This document shows, one piece after another, positions 17,722-25,766 of a stretch of 64,000 nt of DNA; position 1 is the stretch's first letter; each line of letters begins with the position of its first letter. This DNA is from Leptospiraceae bacterium. Lineage in GTDB: Bacteria > Spirochaetota > Leptospiria > Leptospirales > Leptospiraceae. The stretch is taken from contig JABTUZ010000001.1 in the NCBI GenBank assembly GCA_015075105.1, forward strand, positions 1,065,001 through 1,129,000, in the 5' to 3' direction. The notes under the pieces are model-generated. The model saw nothing but the letters and a program-made list of their open reading frames with translations. It had not been told where the DNA came from and searched no databases. The translations under genes were made by a program, and so were the position numbers.

Positions 17722-19461
17722 TTAACGAACGTACCAAACGTCTGCAAGAGCCTTCCAGTTTGCAAAATAATAAACTACAAAACTAACGAGTAGAATTATC
17801 ACAAGAACCATAGTTCCGGGAGTCTTGTGCTCTAATGCGCTAGTGTCTTTTTTAGAATCAGCAAGAGGTGCAACCTCTCCCCAACTCTCCATTGGCTTAC
17901 CTGCGTTGGATTTTCCAAAAAATACCGCAGCTACAGTTAGTAGCACAAAGATCAGTAAACCGGTGAATGCAATAATTCCACCTACGCCAAGCAGTCCAAG
18001 CCAGATATGAGCACCCGGATCTACACCTGCACTCAATTGTGCACCGGTAAATTCTACGTCCCAATGTCTTCTTGGTACACCGTAAGAGCCTGCAAATTGC
18101 ATTCCCATTAACATGGTTACAATTCCAACTGCAAAAATCAGAGGTTGAATCCTGGCTAATCCTTTCCAATAGTATTCTCTTTGGAAAATTAGTGGAACAA
18201 CATAATACGCAAGACCCATGAATGCAAGTGTAGTTCCACCAACTACTGTAGCGTGGAAGTGACCAGGAATTCTAAGAGTATTGTGTGCAATGATATTAAT
18301 CTGTTGGGTTCCAAGGGTTACACCTGTAATACCACCGATAAAACCAAAAATTACAAGAGACATGAATCCTGCGCTAAAAGCCGGATTTTTCCAAGGAGCG
18401 TTCAGTAGCCATCCAAATAAACCTTTGTCGTAACCTTTTTTTCTCATAGCCACTTCTAAAGATGCAGGAACTGTAAATCCATGAATCATGGAAGCAAGTA
18501 CAGCCAAATACATCGCATAAGAAGTATTCCATATTTTCCAAGAAGCACTCACACCAGGGTCAACAAGAGCGTGGTGAGCAGATGCTAAATTGATAAATAG
18601 AATGTAAAGAACGAAAGCTCCTCTACATACTGCTTGGTTTAACGGTCTTGCACCGGCAGCCATAGTCATAATTAAGTACCATACAGATACCATCGCTGTA
18701 ACATTAATTTGCTGAGAAGCGTGTCCAAGTCCCCACCAAATCATCCTGTACCAAACAGCATCCACTGTAAACCCTTGAATCCATCCGGTTGACCAGATAA
18801 ACGCAGCACCTACTGCAACAGCACCGTGTAAAATCGTGAATACCGCAATGATAGCAGCTGCAATAGCACCAAAAACTACTAATGGAACTGAGCCTTCGTA
18901 AGTTTTGTCTCTTTTTGCAATATATAAAGTAGCAAAAAAGTTAAACACTGCAATTAGTGCACCTACCGCAAATACTATAATCCCAAAATAAAAAAGCGGA
19001 TGAGCTTTTAATGGGATGTAAGATGTCATTAGAACATCTCCGTACCCACCAAGGATCATATAATCTACTAAGATTGAGCCTATTAGCATTAGTGCAAAGG
19101 AAGCCCATGCAACTCCTGCCGAGAATAACTTTGAATTTAGAAGAGTAGTACAAGTAAAATATAGAATTGCAACTTCCATAAATATAATCCAAAAGATTAA
19201 CATATTTAGACCATGGAAAGTTAGAAGTCTATAGTACCACTCTGCAGGAAGAAGGTGAACTGTAGGCCAACGAGTCAAAGCGATCAGTAGTGCCGCAATC
19301 CCACCTAAGAGTAGGAATACTACCGCCATTACTGCATTCAACTTTATAAATAGTTGAGCAGTCAAAGATACAGGTAAACCGGTAGTGTCACAAACCCTAG
19401 CTTCACTTGAACCGTAGTTCCCTTTTAAAAAACCAGCTATATTTAATGCCTTTGTTGTCAT
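17722..19461 (-). CDS. Heme-copper enzyme subunit I with active-site Tyr replaced by Gln (NO-reductase-like)
   Basis: A 579-residue integral membrane subunit I. All six metal-binding His are in place: His83 (low-spin heme), His247 and His296/His297 (CuB), His401 and His403 in GHFH (the two hemes). Oxygen reductases of the A and B types carry the cross-linked Tyr four residues after the first CuB His (HPxVY). Here the wording is GHASQQINV, giving Gln251 at that position. Loss of this Tyr is known in NO-reducing branches of the superfamily (bNOR/eNOR types), so nitric oxide reduction is favoured. It is followed by SCO and preceded by the CuA subunit with a 4-base gap. Usual automated naming would be cytochrome c oxidase subunit I. 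Confidence 0.85.
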   Translation of the reverse strand: MTTKALNIAGFLKGNYGSSEARVCDTTGLPVSLTAQLFIKLNAVMAVVFLLLGGIAALLIALTRWPTVHLLPAEWYYRLLTFHGLNMLIFWIIFMEVAILYFTCTTLLNSKLFSAGVAWASFALMLIGSILVDYMILGGYGDVLMTSYIPLKAHPLFYFGIIVFAVGALIAVFNFFATLYIAKRDKTYEGSVPLVVFGAIAAAIIAVFTILHGAVAVGAAFIWSTGWIQGFTVDAVWYRMIWWGLGHASQQINVTAMVSVWYLIMTMAAGARPLNQAVCRGAFVLYILFINLASAHHALVDPGVSASWKIWNTSYAMYLAVLASMIHGFTVPASLEVAMRKKGYDKGLFGWLLNAPWKNPAFSAGFMSLVIFGFIGGITGVTLGTQQINIIAHNTLRIPGHFHATVVGGTTLAFMGLAYYVVPLIFQREYYWKGLARIQPLIFAVGIVTMLMGMQFAGSYGVPRRHWDVEFTGAQLSAGVDPGAHIWLGLLGVGGIIAFTGLLIFVLLTVAAVFFGKSNAGKPMESWGEVAPLADSKKDTSALEHKTPGTMVLVIILLVSFVVYYFANWKALADVWYVR

Positions 19462-19465
19462 GTAT

Positions 19466-19990
19466 TTACTCCACTATTATTTTACCGGTCATCGTGTGAT
19501 GCCCGATACCGCAAAATTCGTTACAAACTATTTGATATTCTCCCTTTCTGGTAGGAGTCAGAGTTAATATGTGATCGTAGCCAGGAACAATTTGAAAATT
19601 CATATTCACGGGTAAGAGTGAAAAGCCATGCTGGAAATCTAAGGAAGAAATATGTACTTTATACTCTTGACCTTCTTTCAATTTTAAAATTGGAAACCAT
19701 TTCCAACCTGCACCTTGAAGGTAAGCATCTCCACCAGGGATCGGCTCTACAATAGGTACACCTTTTTCTTCTCCAACTTTACCTGCTTCTACAAACTTAG
19801 CTACCTGACCGGCAAAATCAGCACCTGATATTTTATACGCATGACCTGTGCTATTTTGCTTTCCTTTGAAATGCCAGTAGGGCATCATAATACTTAATAC
19901 GATACACCAAACTATTGCAAGTCCAATCCAAACTCTTTCTCCACCTTCTGGAGCTTTAAACCAATCTTTTGCTGGTACAAATATACTCAT
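19466..19990 (-). CDS. Heme-copper enzyme subunit II with CuA site
   Basis: The protein has 174 residues, with one membrane segment (about 20-38) and a cupredoxin domain. CuA ligands are complete: His121 in DFQHGFS, then Cys156, Cys160, His164 and Met167 in CNEFCGIGHHTM. It accepts electrons from a cytochrome or other carrier and passes them to subunit I. The single helix and short length match ba3-like small subunit II proteins rather than the two-helix aa3 type. A Gly/Glu-rich loop (about 60-90) is inserted before the core. Confidence 0.9.
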   Translation of the reverse strand: MSIFVPAKDWFKAPEGGERVWIGLAIVWCIVLSIMMPYWHFKGKQNSTGHAYKISGADFAGQVAKFVEAGKVGEEKGVPIVEPIPGGDAYLQGAGWKWFPILKLKEGQEYKVHISSLDFQHGFSLLPVNMNFQIVPGYDHILTLTPTRKGEYQIVCNEFCGIGHHTMTGKIIVE

Positions 19991-20003
19991 TTTTTAGCTC
20001 CTT

Positions 20004-20144
20004 TTATGGTAAAATTGCCTTTGGAAGATTGAGTAGCTCGATTGTTCCCCATACTGAATATGAAACGGTAGGGACAACAATACCGAGTACTAATAACAAC
20101 CAGGTATTATCCATAAGTTTTTGAAGTATGTGTTTATTTTCCAT
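20004..20144 (-). CDS. 46-residue one-helix subunit (subunit IIa-like)
   Basis: A short gene of 46 residues beginning MENKHILQKLMDNTWLLL and ending LPKAILP. It has a single membrane helix (about 15-36) flanked by charged ends. It starts 14 bases after the upstream gene and ends 13 bases before the subunit II start, and an AGGAG-type site precedes the ATG. Size, topology and position match the small subunit IIa of ba3-type heme-copper enzymes. The identity is from context, as sequence this short carries little signal. Confidence 0.65.
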   Translation of the reverse strand: MENKHILQKLMDNTWLLLVLGIVVPTVSYSVWGTIELLNLPKAILP

Positions 20145-20158
20145 AATTCTATCCTCTC

Positions 20159-21583
20159 CTATTTTGAAACCAAATACTTGTCAAAGAATTTCAGATTTGA
20201 AATTCCTTTTTGCCTTTTTTTTTCGTTATAAGATTTGAAAATTAGTAGAATTGATTTTCCTGAATAAAATAAAAATATCAATCCACCTAAAATCGCTACA
20301 AATCCACCGATTCCCATGAGGCTCATACCGATATGATCCGAAAGAGTTTTCACTTGTTGTTCGTTTCCATACAACTTTCTTCCCATACCATTTAAGCCGG
20401 CAATCGCAAACCCTGCTGCAAACACCGCTTGACCTATACCAAAAATAAAAGGCTGAACTGAAATAAGTCTTGAAGTTTTTATTTCTTCATCGAATTCCCA
20501 AGACTCAAAAATTATAAATGTAAATGCCATAAATGATACTGTCACAGCACCTATAGAAGCATGGTAGTGAGCCGGAACCATTGTATTGGGTCCTTCTATT
20601 AAGGCTCCAAATGTAAATCCAAGAATAGTTAAAAATATACTGGATAAAAGTCCATTGACCCTTAGATCAAAAAAAGAATATTTGTTAAAGTTTTTATTTT
20701 TCCAAATAGAAAAAAGAAATATCGTAATAATGGCTAAGGTAAATGGAAATATCCCATATCGCATTAAAGTTGTAAAAAAATTCCTATAATCGTTTGAGGT
20801 TGTAGGTTGGGAAAAAACATAAGGGAGTGAAACAATTGCAGGGAATAAAAACAATAATAGAAAGTATCTGATCCATTTGCCTTGAGCAAAATGTTTTGTA
20901 GTAATGGAAGAAATTAAAAAGAACCAAACTGCTATTTTTGCAACTTCTGAAGAAAATTGAAGTAAGTGCCCCCCTCCCCATACTAAAACTTCATAATAAT
21001 GATCTGTAGCGATATCTTTAGATGTGTTCAAAATAGAAACAACCATAATTTCAATGGCAATTATAAAAAATACTACAGAGATTCTAATAGCTAATTGAGA
21101 TAAGTTTGATTCTTCTTCTTTGGATGGAATTACCCTTTTGTCTATAAATGTAAAAAATATTCCCATAAAAAAAAGTCCAAGCCCAACTAAATACACTGGA
21201 TGATCAATTACAGGGATATAGTTAGATAAAATAGGGTATGCGTTTGGAACTCCTGCAGAAAACACCATTAGACAAACACCTAATAGAGAAATAAAAAAAG
21301 AAGCTAACTTCCAGAGTTTTAGATCCCGACTACTCTTTAAAAAAACAAAAAAAATAGACGCTATAAAAGAATAAACCCAAACCGAAAGAGCTAAGTTGAC
21401 GTGAACTACAAGACATCTTTTGAAAAAAAGTGGATCGGTAATAAAAGGACTGAAAACTGGGATTCTTGCAATTACAAGTAGTAAGGACAATAGTCCTGCA
21501 AGAATTAAACTGCCAACTGAAAGCGTTAGCCATAAAAATGCGTAAGTCTTATCTTCCTTTAATTCACGGATTTCAAAAGACAC
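20159..21583 (-). CDS. Subunit I-like membrane protein lacking two CuB ligands
   Basis: A 474-residue protein with about 12 membrane segments and the general fold wording of heme-copper subunit I. Low-spin heme and high-spin heme positions are present (His61 in VVHVNLALSVW; His339 and His341 in PAHYHASIG), and His206 in GGGHLLQFS matches the first CuB ligand. The adjacent His-His pair that completes CuB is absent: the corresponding region reads LPYVFSQPTTSNDY. It therefore probably binds heme but is unlikely to form a normal heme-copper centre. It is the first gene of the operon, before the small subunit, so an accessory electron-transfer role or a divergent NorB-like enzyme are both possible. 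Confidence 0.72.
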   Translation of the reverse strand: MSFEIRELKEDKTYAFLWLTLSVGSLILAGLLSLLLVIARIPVFSPFITDPLFFKRCLVVHVNLALSVWVYSFIASIFFVFLKSSRDLKLWKLASFFISLLGVCLMVFSAGVPNAYPILSNYIPVIDHPVYLVGLGLFFMGIFFTFIDKRVIPSKEEESNLSQLAIRISVVFFIIAIEIMVVSILNTSKDIATDHYYEVLVWGGGHLLQFSSEVAKIAVWFFLISSITTKHFAQGKWIRYFLLLFLFPAIVSLPYVFSQPTTSNDYRNFFTTLMRYGIFPFTLAIITIFLFSIWKNKNFNKYSFFDLRVNGLLSSIFLTILGFTFGALIEGPNTMVPAHYHASIGAVTVSFMAFTFIIFESWEFDEEIKTSRLISVQPFIFGIGQAVFAAGFAIAGLNGMGRKLYGNEQQVKTLSDHIGMSLMGIGGFVAILGGLIFLFYSGKSILLIFKSYNEKKRQKGISNLKFFDKYLVSK

Positions 21584-21800
21584 AGTACGCCCCCTTCATA
21601 GCCAATAAGAAAATCACCCACTAATTCTGAAATTTTCAACCCTATTTATGTCAACCTTTTTTCGTAATTTTGAATTTTTCTCGCACATTTTTTATTTTTT
21701 GAAGTCAAATATTACTTTTTCTCTTGATAGTACAGCTCGATTATTAGTTTTTGACTATTTTTCGCTTGTTTTGCTTTTTTATCTAATTTTTTTGTTTCTT

Positions 21801-22265
21801 TTAGTTTTTTCGCCACTTCTTATGTCGTATCAGCCTATTGTATCGTATAGTTTTTCTCTTGGAGAGGTAAACTCCTATCATAATCGAACTGACCTTGGGT
21901 GGAACTCAAAGTCATAGAACTTGGCAGGATGATTATGTCCCATCCGGCAATGTCAAGTAACAAAGAAGGTAAAAGAGCCGTTCAGGAAATACCAAGCCAT
22001 TGAGCAAACTCACCAAGCTCAATCAATCTGCGTTCTCTGGACGAAAATTCTTCTTCTGCAAGTTTTGCCCTTCTTCCTGATACACCGTCTTAACACAATC
22101 CAACTTTTCAAAAGTCCTCCAAAGTAACACATTGCGATACCTCTCCAGCAAATCATGCAAGTAATCTTCTCTCGAAATAGTTTCAGTCCTCGAATTAAAC
22201 TCATCCATAAATTTTTCTGGAATAAGCAGACTCGATTGGGTTCGCTCAAATTTTTCCGGGTTCAT
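21801..22265 (-). pseudogene. Broken DUF1564-like gene
   Basis: The first 80 codons read MNPEKFERTQSSLLIPEKFM and onward, closely matching the intact protein at 58119-58580, with an AGGAG ribosome site. A TGA at 22023 ends the frame. Beyond it the DNA still matches the intact gene to its end (CCGGATGGGACATAATCAT is shared) but with several small deletions that break the frame. The remnant runs to a TAA at 21801. It is a decayed paralogue of a Leptospiraceae-type family of unknown function. Confidence 0.8.
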
Positions 22266-22434
22266 AGTATTCTCCTAATATAAAAGTTTTTTAATCTTGT
22301 TCTCTGATATAAGGTAAAATAATAGCGTGATAGAAATAAAATTTTTGCGATTTTCTGAAGAAATTTTTCAACTTTTACAGAAAAAGTCCCAAATCTGTAT
22401 TAAATGCGTAATCTCTTGAAATTCCCTAAAACGA

Positions 22435-22530
22435 TGGAGTTCCCACATTTTTGCGTGAAAGGTGAACAATTGGTATAAAGCATGCACTTTACAGAAAAGA
22501 GTGGAGATCCCACATTTTAGCACGAAAAGT
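22435..22530. repeat. Two copies of a GGAGTTCCCACATT motif
   Basis: Copy 1 (22435-22463) and copy 2 (22501-22530) share TGGAG(T/A)TCCCACATTTT followed by a GTGAAAG/CGAAAAG tail. A third copy is at 30502-30530, upstream of the ECF sigma gene. The unit is non-coding and resembles dispersed intergenic repeats I associate with leptospiral genomes. Confidence 0.6.
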
Positions 22531-22640
22531 GTAAAATCTGCACTAAACGCGAAATCTCAAAAACTCTACTAAAGCTCAAAACCTTATCCTAAAAGATACA
22601 CCTAATTGCAAAGATTCTACCTTCACGATTCCCGACCTTA

Positions 22641-22664
22641 GACCTCCGTCATCAGTCCTCTGAA
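22641..22664. repeat. Degenerate heptamer repeat patch 1
   Basis: A short run of 7-base units of the type CAGTCCT / CCGTCAT, the same units that form the arms of the helix 25 and helix 45 insertions in the 23S gene. Confidence 0.6.
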
Positions 22665-22996
22665 TTGTGTTGTGCTGAAATACGTTGACCGTTTTTATGA
22701 GTTTAAAAAAACAAAACAAATGACGAGTGAAGTTGAATTAGAAAAAAAGAGAATACTAAAATAAGGCAAATGCGATATTTTAGTATACCATTTTTTATAT
22801 TTCACGGGAGTTAGACGATACAGGATACACTAAATCGTCAAAGACGATTTAGGATTTACCTATTTGGTTAGTGATTCACCGAGAAAAAGTGGGAGGGATC
22901 GACAGAACGCAATTTCGAAGGACAAAACAAAAAAAGCCAAGACTCTTTCGAATCCCGACTTTTTCCTTCTTGTTAATCCTTCTTAACATACTATTC

Positions 22997-23027
22997 GGAG
23001 GACTGAGGTAAGAAGTCGGAGGACTGA
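22997..23027. repeat. Degenerate heptamer repeat patch 2 (reverse orientation)
   Basis: Units of GGAGGACTGA separated by AGAAGTC, the reverse complement form of the CTGTCCT heptamer family. It is followed by an A-run and the 23051 hairpin, the same order seen at 25173-25252. Confidence 0.6.
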
Positions 23028-23050
23028 AAAAATAAACTCCACCTCACAAA

Positions 23051-23076
23051 AAAGCAGAGCTATTAAACTCTGCTTT
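23051..23076. terminator. Terminator-like hairpin, copy of the 23S terminator
   Basis: A 9-bp stem AAAGCAGAG / CTCTGCTTT with a short loop. On the minus strand it is followed by a run of T. It is nearly identical to the hairpin at 25535-25560 that follows the 23S gene, which suggests this segment is a copy of an rRNA 3' flank. Confidence 0.6.
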
Positions 23077-23086
23077 CATTTCTATT

Positions 23087-23172
23087 CGCATAACGACTTG
23101 TTTACGAGTTGTTTTACCGTAGATCAGCAGCCGAGGAGGCGATAGCCCCGCAGCTCGTCACTTAGTTAGGGG
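23087..23172 (-). other. attC-like imperfect palindrome
   Basis: Read on the minus strand it begins CCTAACTAAGTGACGAGCTG and ends near CAACTCGTAAACAAGTCGTTATGC. The outer TAAC/GTTA ends and the inner ACGAGCTG/CAACTCGT blocks pair with spacers of different length between them, the layout of integron attC sites. The end box GTTATGC differs by one base from the GTTRRRY consensus. Before the IS256 insertion it would have lain directly after the stop of the lipoprotein gene at 24499, as in a gene cassette. No integrase gene is in the window. Confidence 0.4.
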
Positions 23173-23176
23173 ACGT

Positions 23177-23184
23177 GTTTGTTA
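23177..23184. repeat. IS256 target-site duplication, left copy
   Basis: The 8 bases GTTTGTTA directly flank the left inverted repeat and are repeated exactly at 24494-24501. Eight-base duplications are normal for IS256-family insertions. Confidence 0.8.
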
Positions 23185-24493
23185 GAAGGTGTAATTAATT
23201 TTGTGTAAATATCTTTTACTCCGAAAATAAAAGAGGGTAAAGAATATGGCAAAAACAAAATCCAGAAAAGACGAGCTCCTTGAAGAGTTGATCAAGGAAT
23301 ACAAAATCCTGAAGAATTGATCGGTGAAAATGGTCTTCTGAAAGAATTAACCAAAGCTATAGTCGAGAAGGCTATGCGGCAGGAACTGACCCATGAATTG
23401 GGTTATGAAAAACATTCTCGGCAAAATGGTGCCGGCAATTCCGCAATGGTTTTCAAAAAAAGACTATCAAGACGATTTTGGAAACCTGCAAATCGACGTT
23501 CCCAAGAGACCGGAATTCCGAATTTGAACCGAAGATAATCAAGAAAACCAGACCCATTGGAATGGATTTGATGATAAAATAATTTCTATGTATGCGAGAG
23601 GAATGACGACACGCGACATCAGGCTCATCTTCAGGAAATCTATCAGGTTGAAGTTTCTCTGATCTGATCTCCACAGTAACAGATGGTGTAATCGAAGAAG
23701 TAGTAAAATGGCAGACCAGACCTATTGATTCAATCTATCCGATTATTTATCTTGATGCATTGAGGGTCAAAATTAGAGACGATGGTCAGGTCAAAACAAG
23801 GCTGTTCATATGGCTATCGGCGTCAATATGAACGGTTTAAAAAGGTTTTGGGCTTCTGGATTGAAGAAAATGAAGGATCCCAAGTTCTGGCTCCAAATCC
23901 TGACTGAACTAAAAACCGTGGGTTGCAGGATATATTGATTGCCTGTGTTGATGGACTTACCGGTTTTCCGGAAGCGATTAAAACTATTTATCAAATGCCG
24001 AAGTTCAGCTTTGTATCGTTCATATGGTCAGAAATTCTCTGAAGTATGTTTCCTTTAAAAATCGAAAAGAGCTTTCATCTGACTTGAAAAAATCTATCGT
24101 GCAGTGAACGTTGAGGAAGCAAAATTAAAACTTCAGGAATTTTCTAAAAATGGGATTCAAAATATCCGATGATTTCAAAATCCTGGGAAAACAGATGGAA
24201 TGAGATAATTCCTTTTCTTGCCTATCCGGCAGAAATCAGAAAAGTAATTTACACAACCAATGCAATCGAGTCTTTGAATATGACGCTTCGAAAAGTGATC
24301 AAAAACCGGGCTTCATTTCCCAATGATGATGCGGCAAAAAAACTGTTGTATCTGGCTCTGCAGAATGCATCAAAAAAATGGACCATGCCTATCCGGGATT
24401 GGGGTGCTGCGATTAATCAGTTTGCAATAAATTTTGAAGGGAGAATGGAAATTTAAACGGAAAAGGATTTTACACAAAATTTCCTACACCCTC
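23185..24493 (+). mobile_element. IS256-family insertion sequence (degenerate)
   Basis: A 1309-bp element bounded by imperfect inverted repeats (left GAAGGTGTAATTAATTTTGT; right, read inward, GAGGGTGTAGGAAATTTTGT) and an 8-bp direct repeat GTTTGTTA. It contains one transposase reading frame broken by many frameshifts. The transposase is dead but the ends and target duplication are intact. It sits between the stop codon of the lipoprotein gene at 24499 and the attC-like site. Confidence 0.88.
23246..24456 (+). pseudogene. IS256-family (Mutator-type) transposase, frameshifted
   Basis: The frame opens MAKTKSRKDELLEELIKEYK and stops at once, then continues in other frames with family wording: ENGLLKELTKAIVEKAMRQE, a GYEKH block, DDKIISMYARGMTTRDIR, VYLDA-like DDE context, [13 protein letters not shown] and [20 protein letters not shown]. 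The last 95 codons (from 24169) are still one open frame, ending in [19 protein letters not shown]. At least six frameshifts or stops separate the pieces, so no active transposase is made. Confidence 0.9.
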
Positions 24494-24501
24494 GTTTGTT
24501 A
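24494..24501. repeat. IS256 target-site duplication, right copy
   Basis: Exact repeat GTTTGTTA of the left flank. The stop codon of the neighbouring minus-strand gene (TAA, 24499-24501) lies within it. Confidence 0.8.
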
Positions 24502-25114
24502 CTCAATTTTCTTCACGCTTGAAATCGTAACACTCGAACTGGATGCTTGCGGATGAACCAATCCTGAAAATTTTAACCACTTGCGACTATTTGGATTTAT
24601 TACTTCATAAACAGTGTGGCTTGTTGAACCAATTTGTGTGCTACTATTACTATAATAATTTGCTTTAAATTCTATATCCTTAATTTTAAATTTGCAGGGA
24701 TTAAATATTAATACATTATGTTCTGCAACGTAGCCACGATCACCTTTCGACCAATTCGTTTTTTCAACTTTGACAGATGAAGCCAAGTCCATTTCACAAT
24801 AATTCTGGGTTATTTCATTTTCAAGCTCTTCTTTTGTAATTCTTTTTACTAGAAAATCTTTAATTTCAGTTTTCCCTTTATTTTTATATATTATATAAAT
24901 CTTGTTATCACCACAGCTTTAGAGGAAATGTATATGAAAATCGCTTTTGTTCAATTTTTACATTTACTGAATTAATTTCCACACTTGCATTTTCACCCCA
25001 AGCAATTCCCCTTACTTCTAATGTATCTTCTACAGTTTTTTCAGGCAGACTATTAACTCGAAAATTTTCACAATTTAAAAAAATTGTTGAAAATAATAAC
25101 ATATTTTTGTTCAT
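24499..25114 (-). pseudogene. Predicted lipoprotein gene broken by a frameshift
   Basis: The ATG at 25114 follows an AAGGAG site. The first 68 codons start MNKNMLLFSTIFLNCENFRV, with a lipobox-like LNC at 13-15. A TGA at 24908 ends this frame. A second frame takes over within a few bases and runs on as KIYIIYKNKGKTEIKDFLVK to the end at 24499, with no start of its own. One small indel therefore splits a protein of about 200 residues. A TTGACA-like -35 box lies just upstream. Function unknown. Position next to an attC-like site suggests a captured cassette. Confidence 0.65.
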
Positions 25115-25172
25115 TAAGAACTCCTTAAATATTCTTAATGAATTAAAAGCGAAAACTTTGTCAACACACAAT

Positions 25173-25204
25173 TCAGAAGACATAGGTCAGAAGTCTGAGG
25201 ACTG
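25173..25204. repeat. Degenerate heptamer repeat patch 3
   Basis: Reads AGAAGACATAGGTCAGAAGT then CTGAGGACTGA, the reverse form of the heptamer family seen in the 23S insertions, followed by an A-run as at 22997-23035. Confidence 0.6.
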
Positions 25205-25225
25205 AAAAAAACACCCCACAAAACA

Positions 25226-25252
25226 AAAAAGCTCTGACCTTTCGACCAGAGC
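25226..25252 (-). terminator. Terminator hairpin after the degenerate 23S tail copy
   Basis: On the minus strand GCTCTGGTCGAAAGGTCAGAGC is followed by six T. It is placed after the 23S-tail-like segment just as the 25535 hairpin follows the real 23S end, and before the promoter region of the lipoprotein gene. Confidence 0.75.
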
Positions 25253-25338
25253 TATTTCCATACGTCATGCGCAATCTTTCCGGAAAACAAATCACATCTC
25301 GTAGTTATCAGTTTCCTGAATCCTGTCAACTGCCTGCC

Positions 25339-25369
25339 CAGCACCATCTTTTTGAAGAAAGTGGTGCTG
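25339..25369. repeat. Palindromic hairpin element, family B
   Basis: CAGCACCATCTTTTT pairs with AAAGTGGTGCTG around a short loop. These arms are the same as the terminal inverted repeats of the helix 98 insertion (AGCACCACTTTTCA), so this looks like a short derivative without an ORF. Confidence 0.65.
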
Positions 25370-25372
25370 TGG

Positions 25373-25530
25373 TAATATGGTCTGGGCACAACGAGCTATC
25401 CCTCACCTCTTTTTCTATTCAAAAGGTGTGAGGGACTTGTAATATCTTTACTCGATATTCAGAACGCCAATAGAAAGCGAGAATGGGCTTCGTCGAAGAC
25501 GAAGAGATGGTCGCCTTACAACGCTCAAAA
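25373..25530 (-). pseudogene. Degenerate duplicate of the 23S rRNA 3' end
   Basis: Read on the minus strand, segments AGCGTTGTAAGGCG, CGTTCTGAATATCGAGTA, TAGCTCGT and ACCATATTA occur in the same order as in the true 23S 3' end at 25664-25735. Hairpins separate them, including a family A palindrome at 25399-25435. It is followed downstream by its own terminator. This is a relic of a second 23S 3' end, not a functional rRNA. Confidence 0.6.
25399..25435. repeat. Palindromic hairpin element, family A (in rRNA relic)
   Basis: TCCCTCACCTCTTTTT and AAAAGGTGTGAGGGA pair almost perfectly. It splits the TACTAATAGCTCG-like segment of the relic 23S tail, so the true tail gives the uninterrupted reference. 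Confidence 0.7.
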
Positions 25531-25560
25531 ACAAAAAGCAGAGCTAATACACTCTGCTTT
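25526..25560 (-). terminator. Rho-independent terminator of the 23S rRNA gene
   Basis: On the minus strand AAAGCAGAG and CTCTGCTTT form a 9-bp stem followed by TTGTTTTT. It lies about 105 bases after the 23S 3' end with no gene between. Confidence 0.8.
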
Positions 25561-25627
25561 ATCTTTTATTTATTCAACTTAGACATACATAGCAATTTAA
25601 ATTTCATAAATGCTGATATCATAGAGA

Positions 25628-25663
25628 CCTCTCAGTCCTCTGTCCTCTGACATCAGTCCTCTG
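25628..25663. repeat. Degenerate heptamer repeat patch 4, touching the 23S 3' end
   Basis: Four to five 7-base units (CAGTCCT, CTGTCCT, CTGACAT, CAGTCCT) run up to the base where the 23S 3' pairing stem begins. The same units make the arms of two insertions inside the gene. Confidence 0.7.
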
Positions 25664-25676
25664 TAATATGGTCAAG
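25664..25676 (-). other. 23S 3' arm of the processing stem
   Basis: TAATATGGTCAAG on the plus strand is the exact reverse complement of 29717-29729, so the 5' and 3' ends of the transcript can form a 13-bp stem, the usual RNase III processing stalk of pre-23S. Confidence 0.8.
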
Positions 25677-25766
25677 CCTCACGAGCTATTAGTATACTCG
25701 ACTGAACGCCTTACAACGCTTCATCTGTAGCCTATCAACCGGGTAATCTTCCCGGGCTCTTCAGCC

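Larger units (their letters stand above)
22266..23176. other. Gene-free repeat-rich stretch between the DUF1564-like remnant and IS256
   Basis: About 910 bases with no convincing gene. They hold the upstream region of the broken DUF1564-like gene, two copies of the GGAGTTCCCACATT motif, two heptamer-repeat patches, a 10-bp perfect hairpin at 22830-22852 (CTAAATCGTC / GACGATTTAG), a terminator-like hairpin at 23051-23076 and an attC-like palindrome at 23087-23172. A 30-codon open stretch near 22675-22765 (ending EVELEKKRILK) may be the tail of a lost gene. Confidence 0.6.

Noticed and set aside
21648-21917. Plus-strand frame of 89 codons
   Set aside because: It crosses the antisense of the broken DUF1564-like gene and the AT-rich upstream region; composition is Phe/Leu/Ser noise.
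25260-25530. 5S rRNA or tRNA gene beside the 23S
   Set aside because: The segment matches a degraded 23S 3' end instead; no 5S or cloverleaf pattern could be found.
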